Part shown: positions 36,666 through 48,151 of the stretch, piece after piece
Layout: each line of letters opens with the position of its first letter
Numbering within the stretch: the first letter of the stretch is position 1
Source of the DNA: Turbatrix aceti
Taxonomy: Eukaryota > Nematoda > Chromadorea > Rhabditida > Panagrolaimidae
Assembly: GCA_963969345.1 (NCBI GenBank)
Contig: OZ017767.1
Location: 1,178,001-1,242,000, forward strand
DNA: 64,000 bases
Reading direction: 5' to 3'
Program-made: the position numbers and the translations under genes
Notes under the pieces: model-generated
The model's database searches: none
What the model was told of the DNA's origin: nothing
The model's input: only the letters and a program-made list of their open reading frames with translations

Positions 36666-37608
36666 ATGTCGGAGTCTTCGACGCCCGGGCAGAAGGCGGG
36701 GGTCACCGAACCACTTCTGAACAAAAATGCCGATCCGAATGCGCGAGCCATGCCTGCGTATTCCTCCCTGGACGCCTCGACCATCAGCGACCACTCGGAT
36801 CTCTCGCAAGTCCGAAGTCTGACAGAAGACCTCAGCGATGTGAGTTCGTACGACTATTTTCCGAACAAGTTCAACCAGAATTACCGCCTCGCGATGCTCT
36901 ACTACCAAACACGTCGCAACCGTATCCATTGCGTGTGCTGTGCTATCCTCGTGCTCTGCATTATCTTGGTTGCTCTGGTAATCGGAGGGGGTGTTGTAAG
37001 TTCTTTGTGGGTGGCGCAGAGGTCAAATAACCCTCTCATTTTTGCAGAGCTACTATGTTGTTAGCCATGAAAAAGGCTGCGAAGATGTCAAGGTGTACCC
37101 CGTGTCTTGCTGCAACGAGAGCCACATGCTGGAACGGCACGAAGGCTGCGGCTCCAGCGACAACGTTTTGGTCCCTCACGTCTCGTGCTACGGTTTCAAC
37201 AAGAAAGCCCAAAACATGGCGCTCTACGAAGCGTTTTGTTATTTCTTCAAGGCCCGCTACGTGATGGACTTTGACGATTGGTACTACGTGAAGGAAACCC
37301 GTCACATAGCCTACGACTTTAATTACCTTCTAAATTTATCCAGACAAACATTTGAAGATTTTTTCTGGAGTGATCTTTGGAATCGTATTCCAAACGATAA
37401 GATGTATAGTTATTTCAAACTGGAATTGCTTGTAAGTTTACACATGAAAAATGATTTTTACAGTTTGTCCCTTTTTCAGAAAATAATGCGTGTGAAAAGG
37501 CAGCTTAATTTCTCAACCGAAGCAGAAAAGTGTTATGCGTGGTATAATGAAACCCGCGACATAAACACCGAAGATAAACACTGCGGATTGAGTGCAACTG
37601 ACAACTGA
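36666..37608 (+). CDS. Type II membrane protein of the same family, paralogue P3 (twin of P1)
   Basis: Exons 36666-36995, 37048-37431 and 37480-37608 encode 280 residues. Sequence, splice sites and the open 48-nt second intron match P1 except for one Gly/Arg difference in the cytoplasmic tail. Because the duplicated segment includes only about 140 bp upstream of the ATG, P1 and P3 may share only a minimal promoter. Confidence 0.75.
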
Positions 37609-37771
37609 CATTGATGCATTTGTTCATCCGGCTATTTTTTTCGGCAATTTCAACCTCGATTTCTATCGTTGTCTGTTTTTTTGTAAATTGTTGAAGAATA
37701 AAAACGCGAACTTCGAAAAATAACAAAATCCAGGTGATTTGTCGGAAAACCACGTTTTTTCCCGGAAGCCA

Positions 37772-37853
37772 GGCGAGATGGCCGAGCGGTCTAAGGCGCT
37801 GGTTTAAGGCACCAGTCTCTTCGGAGGCGTGGGTTCGAATCCCACTCTCGTCA
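37772..37853 (+). tRNA. tRNA-Leu(AAG), second copy
   Basis: Identical in body to the tRNA at 33059-33140, in opposite orientation. It lies inside the right duplication arm, 163 bp downstream of P3, and is followed by a T-run near 37859 suitable for Pol III termination. Confidence 0.97.
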
Positions 37854-38158
37854 GCACCTTTTTTATTTATTTTTCGTTTCGAATTAAAAATAAGGTCACA
37901 CGCAAAAAAATTACACAAACATGAGAAAAGTTGTTATTTGGTACATCAAAGGGTTGATTACATACATCCCTTGTATTAATTAAAATAATCCATGATTTGA
38001 AAAAAATTATGATTTTAACACAAAACCTGTGCAACATTTGTAATGAGAGCGCGTTATATGGTAATTCGGATTTTCATGACATTCAAATCACCTCTTCTCT
38101 TCTTTTTCCGTCCATCACTTTCATTTGCAGTGAACAAGTCTCGAACTCAAACTACGTC

Positions 38159-39172
38159 ATGAAGAGTACGTCAAATGAGTCTACTTCACCGAAGCCGGCA
38201 AATCGCTCCGAAGAAGCCAAGCAAAAAGCCAAGCAATCCGAGGAAGCCAAGCAATTCAAAGAACTCCGGCCTCTGCTGTACGATGTGCACAATGGAAACG
38301 TGAAGGGAATATTTGCGATCGATGTCATAACGGATGATACAATGAGCGACACCCCGAGTTGTTCGGACTACGGAACTTTGACCGAAGAACTCAGCAGTGT
38401 GGTTTCGTATGAATTTTTTCCAACCATGTTGAACTCGTTTGCCGAAGCAATTTATTACTTCTACCGAAAGCATCGCCGGGGAATCAAGTACGCCATCTAC
38501 GCACTGTTTTTGTTGATTTTTGTCGGCATTGCCATAACTATTGGCTACATTATAGTAAGTTTGATTCAGGATTTTAAGGGAAGAAATAATTTTTACTACA
38601 TAATCTTTGCAGACGGCACATGTGGATCATGGCTGCCGCGATGACCCCACCCTGTCTGCTCTGATATGCTGCGATGATGTCAATCAGCTGGTCCAGCGCA
38701 GTCAGTGCGGCAAGACTGAATATATCTTTCAAGCCTCACCCAAGTGCGAAACTTTCAGTCAAGATTACAAAATGGCCGCCGGTTATATGTCGTTTTGCTA
38801 CGTATTTGCGGGCCGTCAGAACCTGAAATGGGCCAACTGGCATTACGTCGTGCAGTCGCGACATGTGGCCTACGACATGAGGAAACTCATCAAGCTCAAT
38901 AATATAGACGTGGCTCAATTCGTATGGTACGACTTGTTCGAAGCCCAGAATAACATGCTGATGTACAGTAACATTGACGATGAAGTTGGCGTACGTAAAA
39001 AATGACTTTAAAACGCTTTTAAATGAAATGTTTTTTTCAGGAGAATTTGAATAAAAAGAACACAACAATGTCACTTTCACCGGAAAAGTGTTTTGCGTGG
39101 TACAAAACAAAACGGAATGCCACATCATACGTCACTAATAATTTTTGTGGATTTCGTGAGAATCCCCCTTAA
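38159..39172 (+). CDS. Type II membrane protein of the same family, paralogue P4
   Basis: Exons 38159-38554, 38613-38990 and 39041-39172, all phase 0, encode 301 residues. The cytoplasmic tail has a Glu/Lys-rich repeat (EEAKQ three times) and the family motif TLTEELSSVVSYEFFP. One transmembrane segment (AIYALFLLIFVGIAITIGYI) is followed by a Cys-rich ectodomain with CC, FCYVF, WHYVVQSRHVAYDMRKL, WYDLF and EKCFAWYK. The acceptor tttgcag ending at 38130 precedes the ATG by 28 nt. It is the most divergent of the four. Confidence 0.75.
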
Positions 39173-39840
39173 ATTTTTATTGTTTGTGTTTGTTTATTTA
39201 ATGCAAATAAATTTTTTTGAACATTTGACTTGCAATTTTTGATATTTTAGAATGTAAAACACATTTTTCAAAACCATTATTTATTACTCACTCTTTTTGT
39301 TCATTACTGAATAGATTGAAGTTAGTTAGTTGAATAAAAACAACGCCACTGCATACAAAAATGATAAAAACGATAAAAACACTAATTGTTTTTTATCGAT
39401 TCTGTTTTATAGTTTTGACAAACGCCTGAAAAACAATTTGAATTTCATTGATAAATATTATCACGCTTACTCATTCCACAGTAAATAAAAAACGTCGTAG
39501 AAGCATAAAATAATAACACTAAACCCATCAAATCAATCATTAGCAAGTATACATGTCGTTGAACCGCTATGAGCGTTTACAAGTTTTTTGTGTTGCCTTT
39601 CACTCACGATCAAAATTTTTATCAGAATTGTTCGTCGACTTAATATTTCCGTTTAAAAAAAATTAGTTAAGGGTATCCTGTCTGGCATATAATGATGTAT
39701 TGCTGGTCCGTAAGAACACATGATTTATGTATTCTTAAATTATGTATTTTACATTTTTAACAATTTGTATACAAAATTTTTTATCATCCCATAATTTTAC
39801 TTCAAATAATAAAAAAACAACATTTTTAGTATTCATACAA
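39173..39840. other. Spacer between convergent genes
   Basis: About 670 bp of AT-rich DNA between P4 and the 3' end of the channel gene. No gene recognised. Confidence 0.4.
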
Positions 39841-42800
39841 TTAGCTGTTGTCAATCTGTACCTGAAACATGCAAACAAACAGGTAGACAACGGGTATCGT
39901 AACAGCGGAGAGGAAAAAGGTCATCAGTATGGTGTCGAGTCGCTCACTGATCTGAACGTATCCGTTGTTCTCCTGACGCCTGCGTCGCGTTTCGTACTGC
40001 TTTTCGAACGTCCGGCGATCGTCGAGTCCGTTTTGCTCCAGAATAACCGCTAACATGAATTCTAGGTCATCGAGTTTTTCGTGCAGGGACCGGGAAGCCA
40101 TTTGAAGTTTTTTCTGGGTTTCTGGTGAAAGATTGTCATTTGCCGGAAGATTGTTGAACGATATCTTTGAAAACTTTTTTTCGACTCTCGAAAACATTTT
40201 TTGTTGTTTAAAATGGTTTTCCTTGTCTTGTAATGCTGTTTTCAGTGCGTGTAAAGCTTCTTCGTTTTCTGCGTCGTCGACTGTGAAGGGAAGCTTTTCG
40301 GCAAAATCCATTCCATGAGAAATGTGGTTGGATAATTTGTGTGGTTTGTGACTGAAGCCGTTCATGACGTCACCGTTGGAGAGAGGAAGAAGTGTGGTTC
40401 TGGGTTTTTCTTTTATCGGTGATGCAAGAAGTTTTATGGATTTTTTCTCCTAAATTATGAAAAAAAATTTTAACACACATTCTAAATATTTTTTTTCGAA
40501 AACCCACATCTTTCGTCAAAGGATAGTGCGGTCTGACGCAAAACATTCGAATCCAAAACTCGGATGGTTCGTCTCCAAATCTTCCCAGACGGTGTACTTT
40601 CATGACGAGACCCGTCGTCACAGAAGCCACGCTGACGACTACCATGTTGTACAGGAAATAGGCAACTTAAATTTTCATAATTTTTTAATCGTTGAAAAAT
40701 TTGTACTTTGTGATCAAATTTTGCAACCAACGAATTTTTGGTTGTTGCTTTTTTAACCTTTTTTTATGTTTCATACATATATCGCATCAAAAAACCCATA
40801 AAATAAAATTGCCTTCAATATGGTGGGATTTTTGGTGTCAGCTGTTTTGTTTTGACTGCACGCACCTATGTAGGCCTAGACGAAGATTAAGCGAACGAAC
40901 TTGAGAGATCGAGGTGAGTCCCCCGATTAATTGGGCAAGCGGGGGATTGCTCGAATTTTATGACCATTTTTGAAGGAAAAATCAAAAAATGATCTGATCA
41001 GGTCGTTTCTTTGCAGAATGAGATCGTAAAATGCTTTTTTTTTGTTGTCTTGGGATGCCAAAAGCAAAAGGGGGGAGGGGTGCAAGTGAACCGAAATGTT
41101 GCATCATTTGTGAATACTTTTTTTTGTAAAAAATATAAAATTTCATTTTAAAAAATACTAACATTTTTTTATACAATTTTTTTGTTAATACAATTCGAAT
41201 TTTGCTTTTTAGAAGACTCACCCAGCAACGGCACAGAAGTCGAGGAGTGCGGTACTTTTTCCGACACCACCAGCGACAGAACAGCCATTGTCAGAATTCC
41301 ACTAACACCAAGCGTGAATCGTTCTTCTCTTTCACCTGTCGTGCTGAATCTCGCGAAAAGCCCCACAATCGACTGAAACCCATCAAAAAATTAAAATTCT
41401 AACTTCCATACCCAAACAAACCACAAAACACATGAGATAGCTAGGAAAAGTGAGAGTAACCATGTAAAACAGTGGCTTTCGCTTAACCGATATTTCATAG
41501 TGAATCTCGCTGACAGGTATGCCTTCGTGGATGTACTCTCGTTCCCTGACGTCAACCCCTATCAGGTGCCATTCTTCGTTGGGAGCGTAGTGATCCAGGG
41601 AATGTTCGGTGTCGGAATGAAGACGTATTTTTTCGTCACTGTACGCCCATGAGGCTATTTCCAGCGCGCATTGTTGCGTGTCTATAAGACAAAAGGTGAG
41701 CAAGGGCAAAGAAAATTAGATGAGGTAATCTAAGCCGATTACGGTATGATTAGGAACGCAAAAATAAAAATAATAGGGTTTTGTGTAATTACTAATCTGT
41801 TTGGAGAAAAGATGGCACGTGGCACAAAAATTGTGCAAAAAACGTGTGACGTGTAAATTTTTCGAAGACGTAATTTTTTTATTTAAAATTTAAAATTTTA
41901 AACAACCTACCAAGCGGAAACATTTTAATATTGATATGACAAGAAACAGTGTATACAGACGGCGACGAGCACTCCACCGTACCATTGCTAAAGACCGTAA
42001 CCGGGGCACGAACGCTCGACAAAAGGTCTTCGTGGTGAAGCCTAGAAGATGAGATCCTGCAGTTAGGCGACAAGTGATGTATCCGTGCTGTTAGCGTAAG
42101 ACAAACGCGGTTATGTTCACCGCACAGAAAACCAAAAACCTACATGTTAAAAACAATGAGATCTGGACGCCAGATTTTGTGCATTGGTAACCACGTTTTT
42201 GTCAGATGACCAAATTCGGACTCGTTCCAGGCCAGCGAGGGGTCATTCCATATCTGAGAAATTTTTTTCGGAGGTCAAAAAACATTTTTTGACTGATCAC
42301 AAACCTCAGTAACGTAAACCAAAGCAGTCATGGTCTGCTTGAGTTCATCGATGCCGAGAATGTGAACCAGTTCCATTTCGTAGTGGATGTCGACAACACC
42401 GTCCGGAGGAGCGTGACGATTGTGTGCTCCGAGAAGGTATTCGGTCAGCCTCCTGCTCGCACCGGTTTCGAAGTGATCGACTGCGTTGTCGTGATGCACA
42501 ACGGAGGACATATTGTTCAGGTGTTCTACACTGACCTTCAAAAATTTTCACAAACATAACTTGTATAATTTATGTGTGAAAGTTGCTCTTTCAAAATTTT
42601 CAAAACAAAAAATTGCGCCAAAAAAATATTTTCGTGGTAAAACCCAAAAAAAATGATTGCTCTTTTTGGCGCCAAAAAATCGTGATAAATTAAAAAAAGT
42701 AGTTTTTCAAATCATTTTTGACTAAACTGTATTACAATTATGTATTTATAAAAAACTTACCTTAGTACTGGTCAAGTTCTCATAATAATCACTCGCTTCT

Positions 42801-42859
42801 GCGCCACCGAACAGGCCAAAGACAAACCCCATAACCATAAAAAAGTGAAAACGCCGCAT
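39841..42859 (-). CDS. Cys-loop ligand-gated ion channel subunit, divergent nAChR-like (lgc type)
   Basis: Eight exons (42761-42859, 42305-42535, 42144-42253, 41911-42056, 41425-41681, 41222-41372, 40508-40665, 39841-40449) give 586 residues with consistent phases. Landmarks: signal peptide; KTWLPMHKIWRPDLIVFN; the Cys-loop with 13 residues between Cys186 and Cys200 (CHINIKMFPLDTQQC); TM1 around YMVTLTFPSYLMCF; TM2 RFTLGVSGILTMAVLSLVV preceded by GE, as in cation channels; TM3 YFLYNMVVVSVASV; a long cytoplasmic loop; TM4 near the end (LMTFFLSAVTIPVVYLFVC). The vicinal CC of alpha subunits is absent from loop C. Best fit is the nematode lgc/cup-4-like group. Ligand unknown. A likely trans-splice acceptor (tttcag) precedes the ATG by about 20 nt. 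Confidence 0.88.
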
Positions 42860-45570
42860 GATGAAATGGAAGAAAACTGGGTTAGCTGAAATGAATCAGA
42901 AATAAGAAAGGTCTTTTCCTATTTGTTGCGATGTTGAACTAAAGAAAAGATATTAGCTGTGAACCAGTAAATCCTCCGTCATCCTCGTCGACGTCTCCGG
43001 CGTCGTCCAGCAACCTAATGTGAAAATTAACTGACTGATTGTCTGTGATATATATCTCTTTTTTTGCAGGCAGCAAAATTTATAGTATCTGCCTGCAGTC
43101 TAACAATGAACATACTACGGGGAGGGCGAGAAGGGCAAGAAGTACGTCGGCACGACACACCTCTGCCCTCTGCCTCCCGGCGCCGCCCTCCGTCCTTTCT
43201 TTCCTTGGAGGGCCTGGCAATGTGGAGATGAAAAAACAAGATAACCCCGTTCTAAACAATTTTAATTTGATCCTAGGAAAATTTATGAGTTTAACTAAGC
43301 AAAACTTACCTCAATATTTTTTTTCGCATCAAAAAGCAGAGAAAAAAGTGTGATTGTTTGTCTTTCAGCTGATTTTATGGGCTGATGAGATTTTTATGAC
43401 CCAAGAAATTGACTTGACTCGGAGGAAGAAAAGCCATCACGCGGCGCACCTGAAAATTGGCAAAAAATTTGGATTGGATAATTGAAAGACACCTGAGGCG
43501 CAATTATTTACGATAATATGCTCATTTTCGCGCTTGCTTTGTGACTGTGATAATGATAATGAGTAAGAGTGAAAATGTCTAGTTAAAAAAAAACGAACGA
43601 ATAAATAACGACAAAAGTCACGGCGGATGATTGTCTTGCCGACTGGCAAGTGCTCGCCAGGTGAGGCAGGGACATACGAACCGATCGAGTTTTCGCAGAC
43701 GTTCGTTGAATTCCCGAGAGCCGGACAGACAAGTACTCTGACCGAAGGCATAATTTATGTAAGTACCTTCGTCAAATATTTAAGCATAATCGTAAAAATG
43801 TCCCATTTTCTTTTTTTTTGTCATCGGCCAGTTGAAAATCCATTTTTGCCTTTTTACACTTATGGTCACAAAAAAAAGCAATATTTGTTGACTCGAGTGC
43901 AATTTGTCTTTGTTTGATCAAATTTTTGGCCAGGCTCCAATGTATGTACTTGTTGCGCTTTTTTCGGTCAACCTTCATCTGATAAAATGAATACATTTTT
44001 AGAACTTTTTTAGGACAACACATTTTTTTAATTTACAAAGAAAGTACGTAAAAAGCAAATCTTTGGGGAAAAGGCGTTCAAAAAATGCACAAATTGGCAC
44101 GTTTATTTGTTCTATCCCCCCGCTTATTTCAAATAAATGTACTTTGGTCATGTTGTCCTATTCCTTGACTTACGTAAAATTTGAAATGATAAAATCAAAT
44201 CGCACTGTTTTTTTAGAAACGCTTTTTTTGGAATAAGATTGATCAGATTTGCGTCTAGGCTCAGAATGGCACGCAAAACACGGGGCTGGAAAAAATGATA
44301 ATTTTTTACAAAAATTTTAGAATAAATTGTTAGATTTTTTAGTGACATTACATTCAGACAGCTTCCTGTTCCAACACGGTTAGACACTTTCATATAAAAA
44401 AATTATTCGTAATTTTGTATTTTTATTGGGTCCAAAAAATTACAGCTTTCACGTGCATAATTTTTGTTCCTCATGCCGTAAAACGACCACTTCATGCGTT
44501 TTATGTGCCACTTTTGATCATTTTTTACGTGTAATAAATTTTGTTGATCTTTGATACAAAACGCGGAAGAACAAACAAAAATCAAGGTTTTGCCTGAGGG
44601 TTTATATAATACAAATAAAAAAATGTGAACAACAAAAACAGATTTTTTTACTATCTGCAGACATCATACGAACTTGTAAAAAAACAAAATGCACACTTCT
44701 ATGAAACTTTAAAAAGCTGGCACAAACACCCTCGGGCAAAATCAACATTATTTGAAACACGCGACCTAGTTTGTATCTTTGCTGCAAATTTCAATAGCAA
44801 AGTAACCGAAAAGTAAAGTAAAAAAATTATTTGCAAAATCTGCCATCTTTAGCGCCAAAGCCAAACACAGTAATTAGGTATAGAAAAATGAGTATATAAT
44901 TTCCATTAACGAACACGAAAACAATCTTCAGCGTATAATCTTGCATTTTATCCCAACAAATTGCAAAAAAATGCCAAAACTAAAAAAACGACAGAACGCG
45001 ACAAATCTCGTTTTCAAGCATTCAGACAAAATTTTATACTTTCTTGTTCAAAATATAACTTCCTGGATAAATGAAACACTGTGTGCATGCGATGACCTTT
45101 GTAATGAAATTAGCACTCTTCCGAAAACCTAATTATCGAAGCATCTAAAGCATTTCATTTACTTAAAGAAAAAGGGTTTTTAGAAAAAAATTGAAATGTG
45201 TGCCAAATCGAAAAAAAAATTATTTTGAATAAATTTTTTAAAACATTGGCATTCTGTTCTCAGTGTCAAAACACAAATTTTTAGAATGCAAAAAAGAAAC
45301 AAAACAATTTTGTGCAAAAAAAGCAGATAAACTTTGCATCAATGAAAACAAGAATAAAAATAATTGTTTGAGTACCCAAAAAGGGACAAGAAAAAATCCA
45401 CCCATCCTTGCAGGCACTTTTATTCCCTAAAAAAATGCTATTTGCCATAGTTATGTGCCATAAAAATTAATTGGAATTTTTTGCTGACAAAAAGTACGTA
45501 GCAGTACATATTTGACGATTCTTTGGTTAAAAAAACAAAACGCAATGAAAAAATGCATAAAAATGTTTCA
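42860..45570. other. Intergenic region with isolated exon-like frames
   Basis: No complete gene could be built. Exon-like pieces on the plus strand are 43627-43759 (ATG, then GKCSPGEAGTYEPIEF and a GTAAGT donor), 44664-44816 (after a tctgcag acceptor, ends in a stop) and 44971-45132 (Cys-containing C-terminus). The first two would join in phase 0, but with an intron of about 900 bp and no family match. On the minus strand a short acidic frame lies near 42960-43018. The rest is AT-rich. Confidence 0.3.
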
Positions 45571-45643
45571 CGCCTCCTAAGGGGCTCGAACCCTTGGCCT
45601 TGGGATTAAAAGTCCCACGCTCTACCAACTGAGCTAAAGAGGC
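45571..45643 (-). tRNA. tRNA-Lys(UUU)
   Basis: The 73-nt cloverleaf has acceptor stem GCCTCTT/AGGAGGC with one G-U pair, discriminator G, D-arm AGCTCAGTTGGTAGAGC, anticodon loop CTTTTAA (anticodon TTT) and T-arm with GGTTCGAGCC. No intron. Confidence 0.96.
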
Positions 45644-45853
45644 ATAAAAAGTGGTGTTCGCCGGAGGAGTTCAAAAACTGTCCCCAGTCGTGTTTTACAA
45701 TTAGTCACGTATTTTTTGAAATTTACACATGAGAATTAGCATACCTCTAAGACAAGAAACGACGTGTCAAATTTTGTTTTAAATTAGCAACTGCTACACA
45801 AAATACTCAAAGCGTCACTCTTTGTGCCAACCTATGATTTTTCACACCGCCAA

Positions 45854-47266
45854 ATGTCTGCTGTGAAAAATCGCCGTCTGTCCCTTGGATCCAAGAAGGA
45901 TCTCAAGGAAGCCCGCCTCCGGGAATCTCCCTATCCCGACGTTCCTCCTGCGGGTGCACGTGTTCGTGTGCACTATGTCGGCGTCTGTCTCACCGATACC
46001 GAGGTCGCAAACAGCAAGCAGGCCCGCATCACAATGGGCATCAAGGACACGAGTCTCTTTCCCGGCTACGAAGCCGTCGGCACCGTCGAATCCGTCGGTC
46101 AGGAAGCCAAAAGCGACAGCCCAATCGAAGTCGGCGACCGGGTTATTGTCTGGCCGTCGGACGAAATGTGTAAGCATGGATACACGGATTTTGTGTCGGT
46201 CGTCGATGTGAAGCTTCTTGTCAAGATTCCCGACAAGATGCCAATGCACGTTGCTGCCATTCTGCCTGCCGGTGCTACGTGGGCGTTTTCGGCCATTCTT
46301 CATGTGAGTTTGAAAAAAAATTAAAAAATTTTGATTTAAGCTTTGAAATGTTGCGTTAATTTCACGGTACAACTCAAAATTTTGTAACCCGTCTCGGATT
46401 TCGTTGTGAATCCAAAATCTTGGGATACAAATTTATTTTCGTTGTGAGAAACAATTTTCGTGTAGAGATTTAAAGAATTCGGTCAAATCATATTTTTTCT
46501 TCGAGACCGATTTTTGGTCCCAATTTTGTTTCTAAAATTCACTGCATCTTTTTAAAGATTAAAATTTTTTCAGTCTCGTCCCGTCGTCGAAGCCTTCGCG
46601 CAAGCTCGAGGCTCGTGCAACATCATGATCGTCGGTGCGGGTGGTCTCGGATTGTGGCTTCTCAAGTTGGCGAAGCACTTTCTCGCGGGTGGTCCAAAGC
46701 CAGACCGTCGAGTCAAAGTCATGGTCGCTGACGCCAGAGAAGAACGTCTTCTCCTGGCTGAACGCAATGGAGCTGACTACGTCGTTCACTGGGATGACAG
46801 CGGTTGGTCGTTTTACATCACAAAAACAGTTCTTCAATCAATTTTCATGATTTCAGAATTCGAGGAATACCTTATCATGCGAACGAAAGATGTCGCGCGT
46901 ACCGGTGTTCAAGTCGTTTTTGACTTTATCACGTCTCCACGCACGGTTACCCGCTCGCTGAAATGCCTGGCGGAGAGTGGTGTGCTCTTCATCGGAGGAC
47001 TCTGCGGCCTCGACGTTCAACTGCCCATCAAGCTGGTTGCACACAATCGCCTCGCTATCATGGGCGTGACTCGGGGCAACATTGACCAGCTCAAGACCCT
47101 CGTCACTCTCGTTGGAAACGGCACCATCGAGGTTCCTGACTACCGCGTGTATCCCGTGGCCGAAGCTCAGACCGTGCTCAAGCAACTTGGAGCTTCGGAA
47201 ATTGAGGGACGCGCTGTTCTTCAGGTTTGGGATCCGGAAAACAAGGAAATCAAGAAAAAAGGTTGA
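45854..47266 (+). CDS. Medium-chain dehydrogenase/reductase (alcohol dehydrogenase-like)
   Basis: Exons 45854-46303, 46574-46802 and 46857-47266 encode 362 residues. The N-terminal GroES-like domain has GVCLTDTEV (Cys45, position of the first catalytic zinc ligand) and [14 protein letters not shown], where the usual GHE zinc-ligand His is Tyr72. [12 protein letters not shown] follows. The structural-zinc Cys cluster is absent. The Rossmann domain starts at [15 protein letters not shown] (GxGxxG). The final intron is 54 nt, open and in frame. The protein is an MDR-family oxidoreductase whose zinc site is doubtful; the substrate is unknown. Confidence 0.85.
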
Positions 47267-48151
47267 TTTTGGGGGATACTGATGTGATTAGTAATAAATA
47301 AACCGGAAAATATTTATGTATTTATTGTTAATGCAAACATCAGTCTAGCACAAATTCAGCCATCAACCTCAAGTTTTGTCCAATAATTTGTCCTACAAGC
47401 TGCGCGCATCAAAGTCACATCGAGGACACTATTGTGCACACAATGGACGCGTTTTGCATGCTGAAATTTTGCAAAGTTAAAGTTTATGAGGGATATGATG
47501 TCAGATTTATGTATACATATTGTTTACGCAGTAAATATAATATATCTTTTAACCTGACATATTTTTTGAAAAATTTTGTTCCTATGTTTGTTGTCGCTTT
47601 GAACGACATAATCTCACAAAATTAAGTCTGCCGTTGAATCTGAGAACAGGATTTTTAGAAATTATTCACGTTGTGCAAAAAAAACGTTTTACAATTTTCT
47701 TAAAAGTTTTTGTTTGATGCAATCGTTGAGTTTTTACAACTTCCTTTAAAGTTCTTGTTCAATGCAGCACCTCTGCTTGACTTCTAAATAATTTGAACAA
47801 AAACGCCCGGCTTATGGACGATCCAAGCTGGATAATACATCTTGTACACATAAACTCCGCTTGACAACTTACACAGCTATCCTTATCTCTGCAATTCTTG
47901 AACCCGAACCACCCGCACAAAAAAATGATAACGATATGGCGCACAACATTGCGGCTCCGTAACCATCACACCAATGGGACAAAAACATACAGACAGACAC
48001 ACAAAGTGATCACATCAAGCGTACCTGTCGTCGCGAATTATCTAACGAGTGCGGTGAACCTTGAATATAAATACGCGAGACTCAACGCAACAAAAAGGAG
48101 TCTGCGTTGTTTCCATCAGCACTGTTTTTTCTTGTGTTTTTTTAAATAAAA
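47267..48151. other. Intergenic region with a TATA-like box
   Basis: TATAAATA at 48066-48073 lies about 80 bp upstream of the first UGT start codon and is the likely core promoter. Otherwise AT-rich with no gene recognised. Confidence 0.4.

Larger units (their letters stand above)
36527..37887. repeat. Right arm of the 1.36-kb inverted segmental duplication
   Basis: This is the mirror of 33025-34385. The arms are separated by 2.1 kb holding P2 and dss-1. Confidence 0.95.

Noticed and set aside
42950..43020. Acidic minus-strand frame (DDAGDVDEDDGGFTG) after a cattag acceptor
   Set aside because: Only about 24 codons, cannot be joined to the channel gene or another exon in phase with confidence.
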